Assembly: GCA_944389015.1 (NCBI GenBank)
Contig: CALXKS010000065.1
Location: 1-64,000, forward strand
DNA from: an uncultured Spirochaetaceae bacterium
GTDB taxonomy: Bacteria; Spirochaetota; Spirochaetia; Sphaerochaetales; Sphaerochaetaceae
DNA: 64,000 bases
Direction: 5' to 3'
A model generated the notes under the pieces. It was not told the DNA's origin and made no database searches. It worked only from the letters and a program-made list of their open reading frames with translations. Shown here in pieces: positions 17,747 through 25,240 of the stretch. The position numbers and the translations under genes are program-made. How positions within the stretch are numbered: position 1 is the first letter of the stretch; the number at the start of each line of letters is the position of its first letter.

Positions 17747-18214
17747 CTAATACCGTTTCGCGCTTATCCTCACTGCATCCAGACGTATGATCGCAGTATG
17801 GGACAGCACTGTTTCCGGGATATCCCAATCATAGCGTGAAGTATAATGCTCCATTATCTTCCTCATACCATGGAGCTTTTCCTTGCCATCTGTGATGACC
17901 CGTGCGATGCCTGTACCTATCACTGACTGATACCGCATGCTGAACTCACAGGCCTCATTTCCTGCAACCAGCCCTTTGGCGCTATCAAGCTCAAAGCCGA
18001 CGCTTGGAGATAGCCCGATGAGATCGATCTTACGGCCGGAGATGGCTGAATGCATGTAGAAAACAAATACGTCTCCAACTTCCTCTATGCCGAATGAGAG
18101 TGGCACGATATAGGGGCCATCCTCAGCATTCATCGCTATGCGTATCGTGTCCATTCCTGCGATCATCGCAGCAATCTCTTTCCTGTCTGTTACCTCTCTG
18201 TCCTTTCTCCGCAT
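17747..18214 (-). CDS. NimA/pyridoxamine oxidase-like flavin-binding protein
   Basis: The 155-residue split-barrel protein has the family start MRRKDREVTDRKEI, then MNAEDGPYIVPLSF and FYMHSAISGRKID, ending RISAKRY. The family includes 5-nitroimidazole resistance proteins and other FMN- or heme-binding enzymes; the substrate is unknown. The frame is open further upstream (to 18322), but homology begins at 18214, and CATAAT ends 6 nt before that ATG. An upstream start at 18280 next to AAGAAGGG is the alternative. Confidence 0.75.
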   Translation of the reverse strand: MRRKDREVTDRKEIAAMIAGMDTIRIAMNAEDGPYIVPLSFGIEEVGDVFVFYMHSAISGRKIDLIGLSPSVGFELDSAKGLVAGNEACEFSMRYQSVIGTGIARVITDGKEKLHGMRKIMEHYTSRYDWDIPETVLSHTAIIRLDAVRISAKRY

Positions 18215-18220
18215 AAGGAA

Positions 18221-18226
18221 ATTATG
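18221..18226 (-). promoter_or_regulatory. -10 box directly before the NimA-like start
   Basis: Minus-strand CATAAT followed by six bases and ATG 18214. The -35 (TTCTCC, 17-nt spacer) is weak. Confidence 0.3.
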
Positions 18227-18319
18227 GGACCTTTTCGCCATCAGGAGAATATCATCATGCATTCTTAACAGAGATTTCATCCCTTCTTGATGATTAGCGG
18301 CATATAAGGATGTACTATA

Positions 18320-18401
18320 CACTCAGGGTTAGTTAAGGCCTCCAATGGACAAAGGCCACTTTTCTGAGAGGAATGGAATAAGCTGTTCCTCCTTTTTTTT
18401 T
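18320..18401 (+). ncRNA. Possible structured leader or small RNA upstream of purB
   Basis: Three nested or adjacent helices can form: CTCAG (18322-18326) with CTGAG (18364-18368), GGCCT (18337-18341) with AGGCC (18353-18357), and the terminator stem at 18368-18391 followed by nine T residues. No plus-strand gene ends here, so the terminator must serve an attenuated purB leader or a short RNA. It does not match a purine, SAM or preQ1 consensus that I know. Confidence 0.35.
18368..18401 (+). terminator. Strong intrinsic terminator upstream of purB
   Basis: GAGGAA (18368-18373) pairs with TTCCTC (18386-18391), followed by C and nine T. A TATAAT at 18409-18414 lies just downstream and could start purB transcription. 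Confidence 0.7.
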
Positions 18402-18436
18402 CTTCATATATAATCGCAAGCAAGGAGAGTCTGCAT

Positions 18437-19852
18437 ATGGAATACTCGCATGATACATATATCAGCCCGCTTACATGGCGCTACGGATCCGAGGAGATGA
18501 AGGCCATATTCTCTGAGGTGCACAAGAGGAAGCTTCTCAGAAGAGTATGGATTGCTCTTGCAAGAGCAGAGTCCAAGGCAGGAATCGTGACAGAGGAGCA
18601 GGTAAAGGAGCTCGAGAGCCATAAGGATGATATAGATATCGAGCGCGCAAGCGAGATAGAGAGCGAGATCCATCACGATCTCATGGCAGAGATCAGGACA
18701 TATGCGGAGCAGTGCCCTAAGGCCGGCGGCATAATCCATCTGGGGGCAACAAGCATGGATGCGCTGGACAATGCGGATGCCGTGCGTTTCAAGGAGGCTT
18801 TGCAGCTGATAGCATCCCGCCTTGCTGATCTTATCGAAACTCTTTCAGAACGCGCCCGGGAGATGAAGGATGTCCCCACAATGGCATTCACCCATATCCA
18901 GCCGGCAGAGATAACGACAATAGGATACAGGCTATCCCAGACGCTGCAGGATCTATCAGATGATGCTGATGACCTCATAGGAGCAATAGCTTCAATCAAG
19001 GGCAAGGGCATGAAAGGGGCTGTCGGAACAGCTGCCAGCTACAGAGTTCTCCTTGATGGAACAGGAGTAAGCGCAAGAGAGCTGGAAGATATGGTGATGG
19101 ATGAGCTTGGAATCAAGGCATTCGAGGCTGCGACCCAGGTCTATACAAGGAAACAGGATCTCAGGATCATATCAGCCCTCTCATCGATTGCGGCCTCTCT
19201 CCATCGCTTCTCCCTCGATCTCCGTATATTGCAATCCCCTCCTATCGGCGAGGTATCAGAGCCATTCGGAAAGAAACAGGTAGGCTCATCTGCGATGCCC
19301 TTCAAGAGGAATCCGATAAACAATGAGAAGATCTGCTCACTTGCACGCATCGTTGAGAGCGCATACCAGAGCGCCTGGAACAATGCATCCCTGATGATAC
19401 TGGAGCGCACGCTCGATGACAGCGCAAACAGAAGAATATTCATTCCGGAAGCATTCATAGCACTCGATGAGATGCTCATGACTGCAAAGAGGATTGCAGC
19501 GGGGATGAACTTCCATAGCGAAGCCACGAGAAGGCTCATGGAGAACTATGGGATCTTCGCTTCCACCGAAAGGCTCCTTATGGAGCTTGGAAGAAAAGGC
19601 GCTGATAGACAGGCCATGCATGAGACAATCAGGGAAGAAAGCCTAAAGGCATGGGCTCTCGTGCAGATAGGCAAGGATAACCCATTGAAGGATAATCTTG
19701 CCTCCGATGAGGAAATCCTGAAATACCTTTCAAAGGATGAAGTGCTTAAGCTTCTTGATGCTTCCGACTATACAGGAGATGCCGCAGTACGCGCTGAAGC
19801 AGTGATAGAAAGAGCGGAGAATCAGAGCATCAGGCTGAAGAGCGCGAAGTAG
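18437..19852 (+). CDS. purB: Adenylosuccinate lyase
   Basis: The 471-residue fumarase/aspartase-superfamily lyase releases fumarate from adenylosuccinate and SAICAR in purine synthesis. It has the flexible-loop signature SSAMPFKRNP and the conserved HLGATSMDALDNAD and THIQPAE segments. The ATG at 18437 has SD AAGGAG 9 nt upstream and a TATAAT at 18409. Its 3' end overlaps the convergent DedA-like gene by 31 bp. Confidence 0.95.
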   Translation: MEYSHDTYISPLTWRYGSEEMKAIFSEVHKRKLLRRVWIALARAESKAGIVTEEQVKELESHKDDIDIERASEIESEIHHDLMAEIRTYAEQCPKAGGIIHLGATSMDALDNADAVRFKEALQLIASRLADLIETLSERAREMKDVPTMAFTHIQPAEITTIGYRLSQTLQDLSDDADDLIGAIASIKGKGMKGAVGTAASYRVLLDGTGVSARELEDMVMDELGIKAFEAATQVYTRKQDLRIISALSSIAASLHRFSLDLRILQSPPIGEVSEPFGKKQVGSSAMPFKRNPINNEKICSLARIVESAYQSAWNNASLMILERTLDDSANRRIFIPEAFIALDEMLMTAKRIAAGMNFHSEATRRLMENYGIFASTERLLMELGRKGADRQAMHETIREESLKAWALVQIGKDNPLKDNLASDEEILKYLSKDEVLKLLDASDYTGDAAVRAEAVIERAENQSIRLKSAK

Positions 19853-20427
19853 ATCGTCGTCCTTATGAACCGTGTGAGGCATGCCAGGATAACCTTCCTG
19901 GCATCCATCTGCACAGCCCCTGCAGCAACACAGATTGTAGAGAACGGCAGAGGAAGAATGCCCGCAAGCATGACGAACAGAACCCCATAGCGCTGGATAT
20001 ATCCTCCCCATTTCAGATATGCCTTGCCTGTAAGCCTCTTGATTGCAGGAATCCTGTACAGTAGCCTTCCTATCGAATATGAAGTGATACCTCCTAAAGC
20101 GGATGCGCTTCCTATTACCGGGATCATGATGAACGGACTCATTCCTACAGCTATCGGAAAAACGAAATCAGGGGAAAGCGGAAGGATGAGGGTATCAACG
20201 ATGTAGACATAGAGGAAGATTCCAAGAACACCGAACTTCTCCTCCACAAGATAGACAGCATCATTATACATATCCTCCCCTATGAGCCTCGTCACGCCAA
20301 AGAATGACGTAAGCATGACCAAGAGGGGAATAAAGCCGATCAGGGCAGCTTTCTTCCAGTTTATATGATGATCCCTTTCTGTATTCTTCTCTTCCCTATT
20401 GTCCGGAAGCTTCTCAGTCATTGCCAC
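19822..20427 (-). CDS. DedA/VTT-like membrane protein
   Basis: The 201-residue protein has about four to five membrane segments. The core resembles the SNARE-associated/VTT fold (DTLILPLSPDFVFPIAVG, then GGITSYSIGRLLY). Relatives are linked to lipid flipping and envelope homeostasis. The GTG at 20427 is chosen because GGAGGTGAT, a long anti-SD match, lies 6 nt upstream; it overlaps the AlaX-like stop by 14 nt. The 3' end runs antisense to purB. Confidence 0.75.
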   Translation of the reverse strand: MAMTEKLPDNREEKNTERDHHINWKKAALIGFIPLLVMLTSFFGVTRLIGEDMYNDAVYLVEEKFGVLGIFLYVYIVDTLILPLSPDFVFPIAVGMSPFIMIPVIGSASALGGITSYSIGRLLYRIPAIKRLTGKAYLKWGGYIQRYGVLFVMLAGILPLPFSTICVAAGAVQMDARKVILACLTRFIRTTIYFALFSLML

Positions 20428-21550
20428 AGATCACCTCCCTGGCAGCAGAAATGAAATCAGAGGCGGAACCGGGGAATGAACCATGGAAAATGCCATTGCG
20501 GCCTCCGCCCTTTATCTGAAGAGCTCCTCTGAGCTTTGTGAAGAGATCCCCATCGCCGTAAAAGAGGAATCTACCGGAGGCATCCGCTACAAGAACAGGA
20601 TATGCATATCCTTCAGGCAGAACCCCATCATATGAGGAAACAGGAATATCTGAAAGAAGGAATGCAGGACCGTCGCAGAGGGCTTTCCCCAGCTCAAGGG
20701 ATGCAATCCTCTCCTCCAGCCTATGCACATCACGCTTAAGCTCCCCAAGCTCAGCAATGACGCGCTCCGCCTCCTTCTCTATATTCTGCCTCTCCGCTGA
20801 GAACAGCGATGAGAGTGCCTTTACTATCTCCATGTTCCCGCGTCTGAAGGAGACAGCAGGTTCCGCGCATTTCCACATTGTCCTTATATGTGATCTGATG
20901 CGTTCCTTTCCAACATAGGCAATCTCGCCTATCTCCCTGGTATTACCTGCATGCACCCCGCCGCATGCCACCTCATCGATACCATCGATATGGACTATCC
21001 TGACACGTCCTCCGACCTTTATCGAACGGCGCATGTGCAGGGCCTCTGCATCAATATGCTCAACCTCCTCCTGCCATATCCTATGTCCTTCACGGATAGC
21101 ATCCGAAGCGGCATCCTCAACGGAAAGGAGGATATCATCGGGAATATCTGAAGCATTGGTCTCAACTGTGAAGCCATCCTCTCCCTGATGAACAGCCACT
21201 GTCCCGATGCCATGCATGGAAAAGAGCAGAGCAGAGACAAGATGCTGTGCAGAATGCTCTCTCATGTAGAAATAACGATGCTCCCAGTCAAGATGCAGCT
21301 TTGCCCTTGTCCCGACCGGAGGGGGGAGAAAACCCTCTGCGATAATGTGATGCGGTGTACCATCATCACCTTTCTCTGTTGTTGCAATCGGGATATCACC
21401 GAACAATCCGCAATCACCTGGCTGTCCCCCGCCCTCAGGATAGAATATGGTCTTATCAAGGATGAGAGCGGAACCTGAGACAGCAACAACCTCCGCCTCA
21501 AGCTCCTCCAGATATGGATTCTCATAGTAAAGCTTTTCCGTCATTGCCAT
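20414..21550 (-). CDS. AlaX-like alanyl-tRNA editing protein
   Basis: The 378-residue protein resembles the editing and C-terminal parts of AlaRS. FYPEGGGQPGD lies near residue 33, the zinc motif is HSAQH, and the second half of the site is CGGVHAGNT. A coiled region and a C-terminal DHHA1-like domain with GGRNGIFHGS follow. It should hydrolyse mischarged Ser- or Gly-tRNA-Ala. The ATG at 21550 follows GGAGAGGAGAA; the frame upstream lies inside the TRIC gene. It overlaps both neighbours, giving a three-gene operon. Confidence 0.87.
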   Translation of the reverse strand: MAMTEKLYYENPYLEELEAEVVAVSGSALILDKTIFYPEGGGQPGDCGLFGDIPIATTEKGDDGTPHHIIAEGFLPPPVGTRAKLHLDWEHRYFYMREHSAQHLVSALLFSMHGIGTVAVHQGEDGFTVETNASDIPDDILLSVEDAASDAIREGHRIWQEEVEHIDAEALHMRRSIKVGGRVRIVHIDGIDEVACGGVHAGNTREIGEIAYVGKERIRSHIRTMWKCAEPAVSFRRGNMEIVKALSSLFSAERQNIEKEAERVIAELGELKRDVHRLEERIASLELGKALCDGPAFLLSDIPVSSYDGVLPEGYAYPVLVADASGRFLFYGDGDLFTKLRGALQIKGGGRNGIFHGSFPGSASDFISAAREVICGND

Positions 21551-22170
21551 TTCTCCTCTCCTGCAAGACGTGCTACAGGAAGCTTCCATCTGAAATGGTA
21601 GCCAAGGATACGCGAAAGCGTTGTGAATACTGCCGTTGAATAAAGAAGCACATTGCCCTCTATACCAGCATAGCCAAGGATGATGAAGAGAATACCTCCC
21701 AGAATCGAAGCAGAAGCATAGAAATCCGATGTGAAGACCATCGGTATCTCACGTGAGAAGACATCACGGAGAACGCCTCCACCTACAGCGCCGAATACAC
21801 CGCTTGCGATGATGGCGACAGGTCCCAGCCCAAGCTCATAGGCCTTTGCGCAGCCAATGGCTGTGAAAACCCCGAGCCCAAGCGCATCGCAGTACTGTAT
21901 AGCGCCCCACTGACCTATTATCTTCGGGCTTATGAGAAATACTACGATTCCTGCGATAATACACACTATGACATAAGCTTCATTCGTCAGAACTGCAACA
22001 GGCTGATCAAGAAGGACATCGCGCACCATGCCGCCACCGCAGCCAACAGTGATCGCAAAGACTATGACGCCGAGGAAGTCCAGACGATGCCGCACTCCTT
22101 TCACAGCGCCGGTTATGGCGAATATCGCAGTGCCGAATATATCAAAAAGGTAGATAATGCCATCAGCCAT
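21541..22170 (-). CDS. TRIC/YicG-family membrane channel
   Basis: The 209-residue protein is an internal duplication of three helices plus one. Both halves carry the glycine-rich kink: GCGGGMVRDVLL and GAVGGGVLRDVFS. Prokaryotic members conduct cations; YicG-type members are also described as glycine transporters. It is the first gene of the TRIC-AlaX-DedA operon. Only a weak GGAG precedes the ATG. Confidence 0.88.
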   Translation of the reverse strand: MADGIIYLFDIFGTAIFAITGAVKGVRHRLDFLGVIVFAITVGCGGGMVRDVLLDQPVAVLTNEAYVIVCIIAGIVVFLISPKIIGQWGAIQYCDALGLGVFTAIGCAKAYELGLGPVAIIASGVFGAVGGGVLRDVFSREIPMVFTSDFYASASILGGILFIILGYAGIEGNVLLYSTAVFTTLSRILGYHFRWKLPVARLAGEEKWQ

Positions 22171-22237
22171 ACTCCGATAGCCTAATCAAAAGAGGATTGC
22201 TAGTCCATATCCTATAGCCTTCTGAGACTTTTAGGAT

Positions 22238-22243
22238 TATATT
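22238..22243 (+). promoter_or_regulatory. -10 box before the 22251 gene
   Basis: TATATT ends 7 nt before the ATG. TAGCCT, 17 nt further up, resembles the TAGCCA found in the same place before the 41034 gene. Confidence 0.4.
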
Positions 22244-22250
22244 CCAGTTT

Positions 22251-22835
22251 ATGGGAAAGATTAAAAGCGCATGGGAAATTGCCCTTGAGAAAACAGAGGG
22301 CATCACGATAGATAAGGATAAGTTCCGCCATGGAGAGGAAGTCTCCAGGGCCCGCCGCATTGCAGGTTCATATCTCACAGGAGATGAGACAGATGCAGCA
22401 AAGCTGAAGAAAGAACTTGAAGCAGTTGATCCAGCAGCGAGGAAAGAAGCTCTGACAGCTTCAATACTCTCTTCTCTATCCCTTCCGCAGGAGGAAGTCG
22501 TAGATGGCAGATTCGAGAAGACAAAGACTCTGGCGTCAATTGCCTCCGATGACGATCCGAACATCATGGGACTTGTAGGAGAGCTATCTGATTTCCTCAT
22601 GCAGTATCCTAAGCACAGAAAGGATCTTGTCGAGAAGATGAAAGAGCAGTTCAGGCCTGTTCTTGAGGAGAAAGAGGCAAAGCTCCGTGCCCAGTACGGA
22701 CAGGATGTGCACATTGCCCCTGAGAGTGACAAGGAGTTTCTCGAGGTCGCATCAAAGAATCTTGAAAGATTGCAGGCCCAGTATGATGCTACGCTCCAGA
22801 ATGCGAAGAAGCAGCTTCAGGATATGCTCTCATAA
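22251..22835 (+). CDS. Spirochaete-type conserved hypothetical protein
   Basis: The 194-residue soluble protein is highly charged and almost wholly helical, beginning MGKIKSAWEIALEKTEGI and ending in a Gln-rich helix (ERLQAQYDATLQNAKKQLQ). I believe similar proteins are frequent in spirochaetes, but I cannot assign a function. No signal or membrane segment is present. There is no SD, so it is a leaderless candidate, and the gene stands alone between divergent TRIC and the RNA gene. Confidence 0.75.
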   Translation: MGKIKSAWEIALEKTEGITIDKDKFRHGEEVSRARRIAGSYLTGDETDAAKLKKELEAVDPAARKEALTASILSSLSLPQEEVVDGRFEKTKTLASIASDDDPNIMGLVGELSDFLMQYPKHRKDLVEKMKEQFRPVLEEKEAKLRAQYGQDVHIAPESDKEFLEVASKNLERLQAQYDATLQNAKKQLQDMLS

Positions 22836-22874
22836 TATTGCAATTTCATACAATACAACAAGATAAAAATTCTC

Positions 22875-22902
22875 TTGACAGCTTGCTATTCTATGATAGG
22901 AT
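22875..22902 (+). promoter_or_regulatory. Promoter of the unidentified RNA
   Basis: TTGACA (22875-22880) and TAGGAT (22897-22902) have a 16-nt spacer. The predicted start is near 22909. Confidence 0.65.
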
Positions 22903-22908
22903 GTAATC

Positions 22909-23146
22909 AGGAACAGGGATAGAAACCCTGGAGAAACGAAACGGAAGCTCCCTGAAGCGTCCGAAAAGAACTTCGTCCCTGCGGGGACAGAACAACGCAG
23001 GTGAGTAAACCTGCAAGGGCAAAGCTCTTTGATACCCCTTAAGTATCAGAGCAGTCGGGTGGCCGACTCAAAAGAAACACTTGCTCCGTTTAAATTCATA
23101 ACTTCGGAGCGTAGAAAAGACTGTTCGGCAGAGAACAGTCTTTTTT
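22909..23146 (+). ncRNA. Unidentified multi-hairpin RNA, about 235 nt
   Basis: No ORF fits, yet the segment is packed with stems. These are CAGGG/CCCTG (22914-22930), GTCCC/GGGAC (22975-22988), GCAGGT/ACCTGC with a GAGTAA loop (22997-23014), an interrupted 10-bp stem at 23024-23052, AGTCGG/CCGACT (23053-23068) and GCTCCG/CGGAGC (23083-23110). AAACGGA (22939-22945) can also pair at long range with TCCGTTT (23085-23091). It has its own promoter and terminator, and the next gene is on the other strand, so it acts in trans. It lacks the marks of tmRNA, SRP RNA and RNase P RNA, and does not fold as a 6S rod. Confidence 0.7.
23115..23146 (+). terminator. Intrinsic terminator of the unidentified RNA
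   Basis: AAAAGACTGTTC pairs with GAACAGTCTTTT (12 bp, 6-nt loop) and a T6 run. It is also symmetrical enough to stop the trpS operon from the other side. Confidence 0.85.
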
Positions 23147-23227
23147 CATTGCCCCGGATTGAAGAAAACAGCCTCCCCCACAGAGTTTTTCTCTGAAGAA
23201 GAGGCCTTGAGTTCCCTTATCTGCAGA

Positions 23228-24208
23228 TCAGATGACTACATGCATCTTCTCTTTGATCTCTGCGATATTCCTGTTGCCGATCTCATTGGCCTTTGCCGTG
23301 CCGGACTTGATGATATCCCTCACCTCATCCTTATGCTCCTCATAGTAGTGGCGGCGTTCACGGATAGGATCGAATATACTGTTCATCTTCTCAGCAAGCA
23401 GCTTCTTGCATGCAACACATCCTATTGATGCATTGCGGCACATCGATGAGACATTATCGCACTCCTCGCTGTTGAAGGCCTTATGATATGTATAGACAGT
23501 GCAGACATCGGGATTGCCAGGGATCTTTACGGAAATCCTGTTTGTATCGGTCACAGCATTCCTTATCTTGCCTGCAAGCACTTCCTGGCTATCTGAAAGA
23601 TATACAGCATTGCCCAGGCTCTTTCCCATCTTTGCATTGCCATCAAGGCCAGGCAGACGGGAAACGGCGGAAAGCTTATACTCAGGCTCTGTTATCGTTG
23701 TTCCATAGAGATCATTGAACTTCCTGACGATCTTCCTCGAAAGCTCGATATGCGGAATCTGATCCTCCCCTACAGGAACGAGATCCGCATTGCAGAATGT
23801 TATATCCGCAGTCTGTGAGACAGGATAGCCAAGGAAGCCATATGTCAGCTCCTTATAGCCATAGTTCTTCGCTTCGGTCTTGATCGTAGGGTTATGCGAA
23901 AGCTGATTGACTGTGACGATCATTGAATAGAATATCGTCAGCTCCGCAATAGCAGGAATCATTGACTGCTGCACGAAAGTAACCTTCTCCGGATCAAGTC
24001 CTGCGGCAAGATTATCGATTGCAACCTGATAAATCGAGTCATTGATCAGCTCAGGATTATTGAAATGCGTTGTCAGTGCCTGCACATCGGCAAGAAGGAT
24101 GAACTCCTCATAGTCATCCTGCAGTGCCACACGCTGCGAAAGAGACCCGACATAATGTCCGAGATGCAGATGCCCTGTTGTTCTGTCCCCTGTCAGGATC
24201 CTTTTCAT
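23228..24208 (-). CDS. trpS: Tryptophanyl-tRNA synthetase
   Basis: The 326-residue class I enzyme charges tRNA-Trp. The HIGH-type motif is HLGH (residues 15-18), GEDQ lies at 147-150 and the KMSKS-type motif is KMGKS (193-197). The length is normal. It is the last gene of the ileS-lipoprotein-fmdB-trpS operon, overlapping fmdB by 4 nt. Confidence 0.95.
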   Translation of the reverse strand: MKRILTGDRTTGHLHLGHYVGSLSQRVALQDDYEEFILLADVQALTTHFNNPELINDSIYQVAIDNLAAGLDPEKVTFVQQSMIPAIAELTIFYSMIVTVNQLSHNPTIKTEAKNYGYKELTYGFLGYPVSQTADITFCNADLVPVGEDQIPHIELSRKIVRKFNDLYGTTITEPEYKLSAVSRLPGLDGNAKMGKSLGNAVYLSDSQEVLAGKIRNAVTDTNRISVKIPGNPDVCTVYTYHKAFNSEECDNVSSMCRNASIGCVACKKLLAEKMNSIFDPIRERRHYYEEHKDEVRDIIKSGTAKANEIGNRNIAEIKEKMHVVI

Positions 24209-24411
24209 TTATCACCTCCCGCAGATGCGCTCTTATGATCAGTGCAGTAATAGCCTGAACCATGATAGACAACAGCGGGTGCTTCGGAGAAGACACGCTC
24301 CGCAGGTGAATGGCATTCTGGGCAGATATCGTGATCGGCATCCTCCGAGAATCCCTTTATAACCTCATAATCATTACCGCACTTTGTGCACTTGTACTCA
24401 TAAAGCGGCAT
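24205..24411 (-). CDS. FmdB-type zinc-ribbon protein
   Basis: The 68-residue protein begins MPLYEYKCTKCG and carries a second CPEC pair at about residue 30, the classic FmdB/CxxC_CxxC regulatory zinc ribbon. The Ser/Ala/Gly-rich tail is disordered. Its role is unknown; such proteins often accompany translation genes. It begins 1 nt after the lipoprotein stop. Confidence 0.88.
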   Translation of the reverse strand: MPLYEYKCTKCGNDYEVIKGFSEDADHDICPECHSPAERVFSEAPAVVYHGSGYYCTDHKSASAGGDK

Positions 24412-24412
24412 A

Positions 24413-25240
24413 TCAGACTCCTCCGGCAGAAGCTTTAGCCACAGCCTCCACCATTTCCCGATCTATACCGGGGTAATCAATATACAGAATATCCTCTTCA
24501 GCCCTGAAATAGCCTGAAAGGACCGCGAAATCGGGTTTCTCACCTCTCAGCCTTATGCCTTTGAGGAGCTCATTGCGCAGAAGCGTCGAGAGAGTCCTGG
24601 CAGAGGATGGGGAATCCATATCGACCCACCCTGTAAGATAACCAGACTCTCCATCATCGTCAAAAAGAAGAAGTGCCTTCTCAATCCTGGCAGCTGTCTC
24701 ATCGGGAATCTCGATCCCGATGTCAGGAATCGATGATGGATGGTTCATATATATTGCCATATCATGCCCAGCCATCTCCCGAGCAGTGGAATCATCTATC
24801 AGCAGAGCCCTGTCAGATATCGTCAGAGCATATGCCTCCGTATAGGAAGATGAGGAGAAAAGCAGTATACCTGACCTCGGCACAGCAGCCTCAAGCTTTG
24901 CTGACCGTGACTGGAAATAGAAAGGCTCTCCGTCGATCTTCCTGAACTCAGGCACCCAATCAAGAAGCGCATTCACTCCCGCATAGCCGAAATTCCCCTC
25001 GGCCCCGCCATAGACATTCCCTTCCCCATCGATTGCGGCAGAGATCCTGTCCGCTCTTCCATGGATCTCCTCAGGAAGCAATCCGGACAGGATTCCGCTT
25101 TCACGCGTATCTACGGTAATGACGATTTCGCCGCTTCTTCCCATTGCCTGGAAATAGTACTCACTTCTGAAAGGCGATTCGTGCACACATGATGCAAGAA
25201 TCAAAGCAATCAGGGCAATGGAGAGAAGCTTTTTCATCAT
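24413..25240 (-). CDS. Lipoprotein of unknown function
   Basis: The 275-residue protein has a signal peptide ending in lipobox LASC. The body has no family that I recognise; it alternates strands and helices with a repeated ISDRALLIDDST-like segment and no Cys after the lipid anchor. The start overlaps the ileS stop (ATGATGA arrangement), so expression is coupled to the synthetase. There are two adjacent ATGs (25240, 25237), either of which could be used. Confidence 0.75.
   Translation of the reverse strand: MMKKLLSIALIALILASCVHESPFRSEYYFQAMGRSGEIVITVDTRESGILSGLLPEEIHGRADRISAAIDGEGNVYGGAEGNFGYAGVNALLDWVPEFRKIDGEPFYFQSRSAKLEAAVPRSGILLFSSSSYTEAYALTISDRALLIDDSTAREMAGHDMAIYMNHPSSIPDIGIEIPDETAARIEKALLLFDDDGESGYLTGWVDMDSPSSARTLSTLLRNELLKGIRLRGEKPDFAVLSGYFRAEEDILYIDYPGIDREMVEAVAKASAGGV

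Noticed and set aside
22909-23146. T-box leader, because a GGGTGG occurs at 23057-23062
   Set aside because: The T-box core (GGGTGGNACCGCG) is not completed, and there is no plus-strand aminoacyl gene downstream; trpS runs the other way.
22909-23146. RNase P RNA, tmRNA or cobalamin riboswitch
   Set aside because: No GAGGAAAGTC core, no tRNA-like ends with CCA, and only a partial resemblance of 23053-23068 to the B12 box without its other conserved parts.
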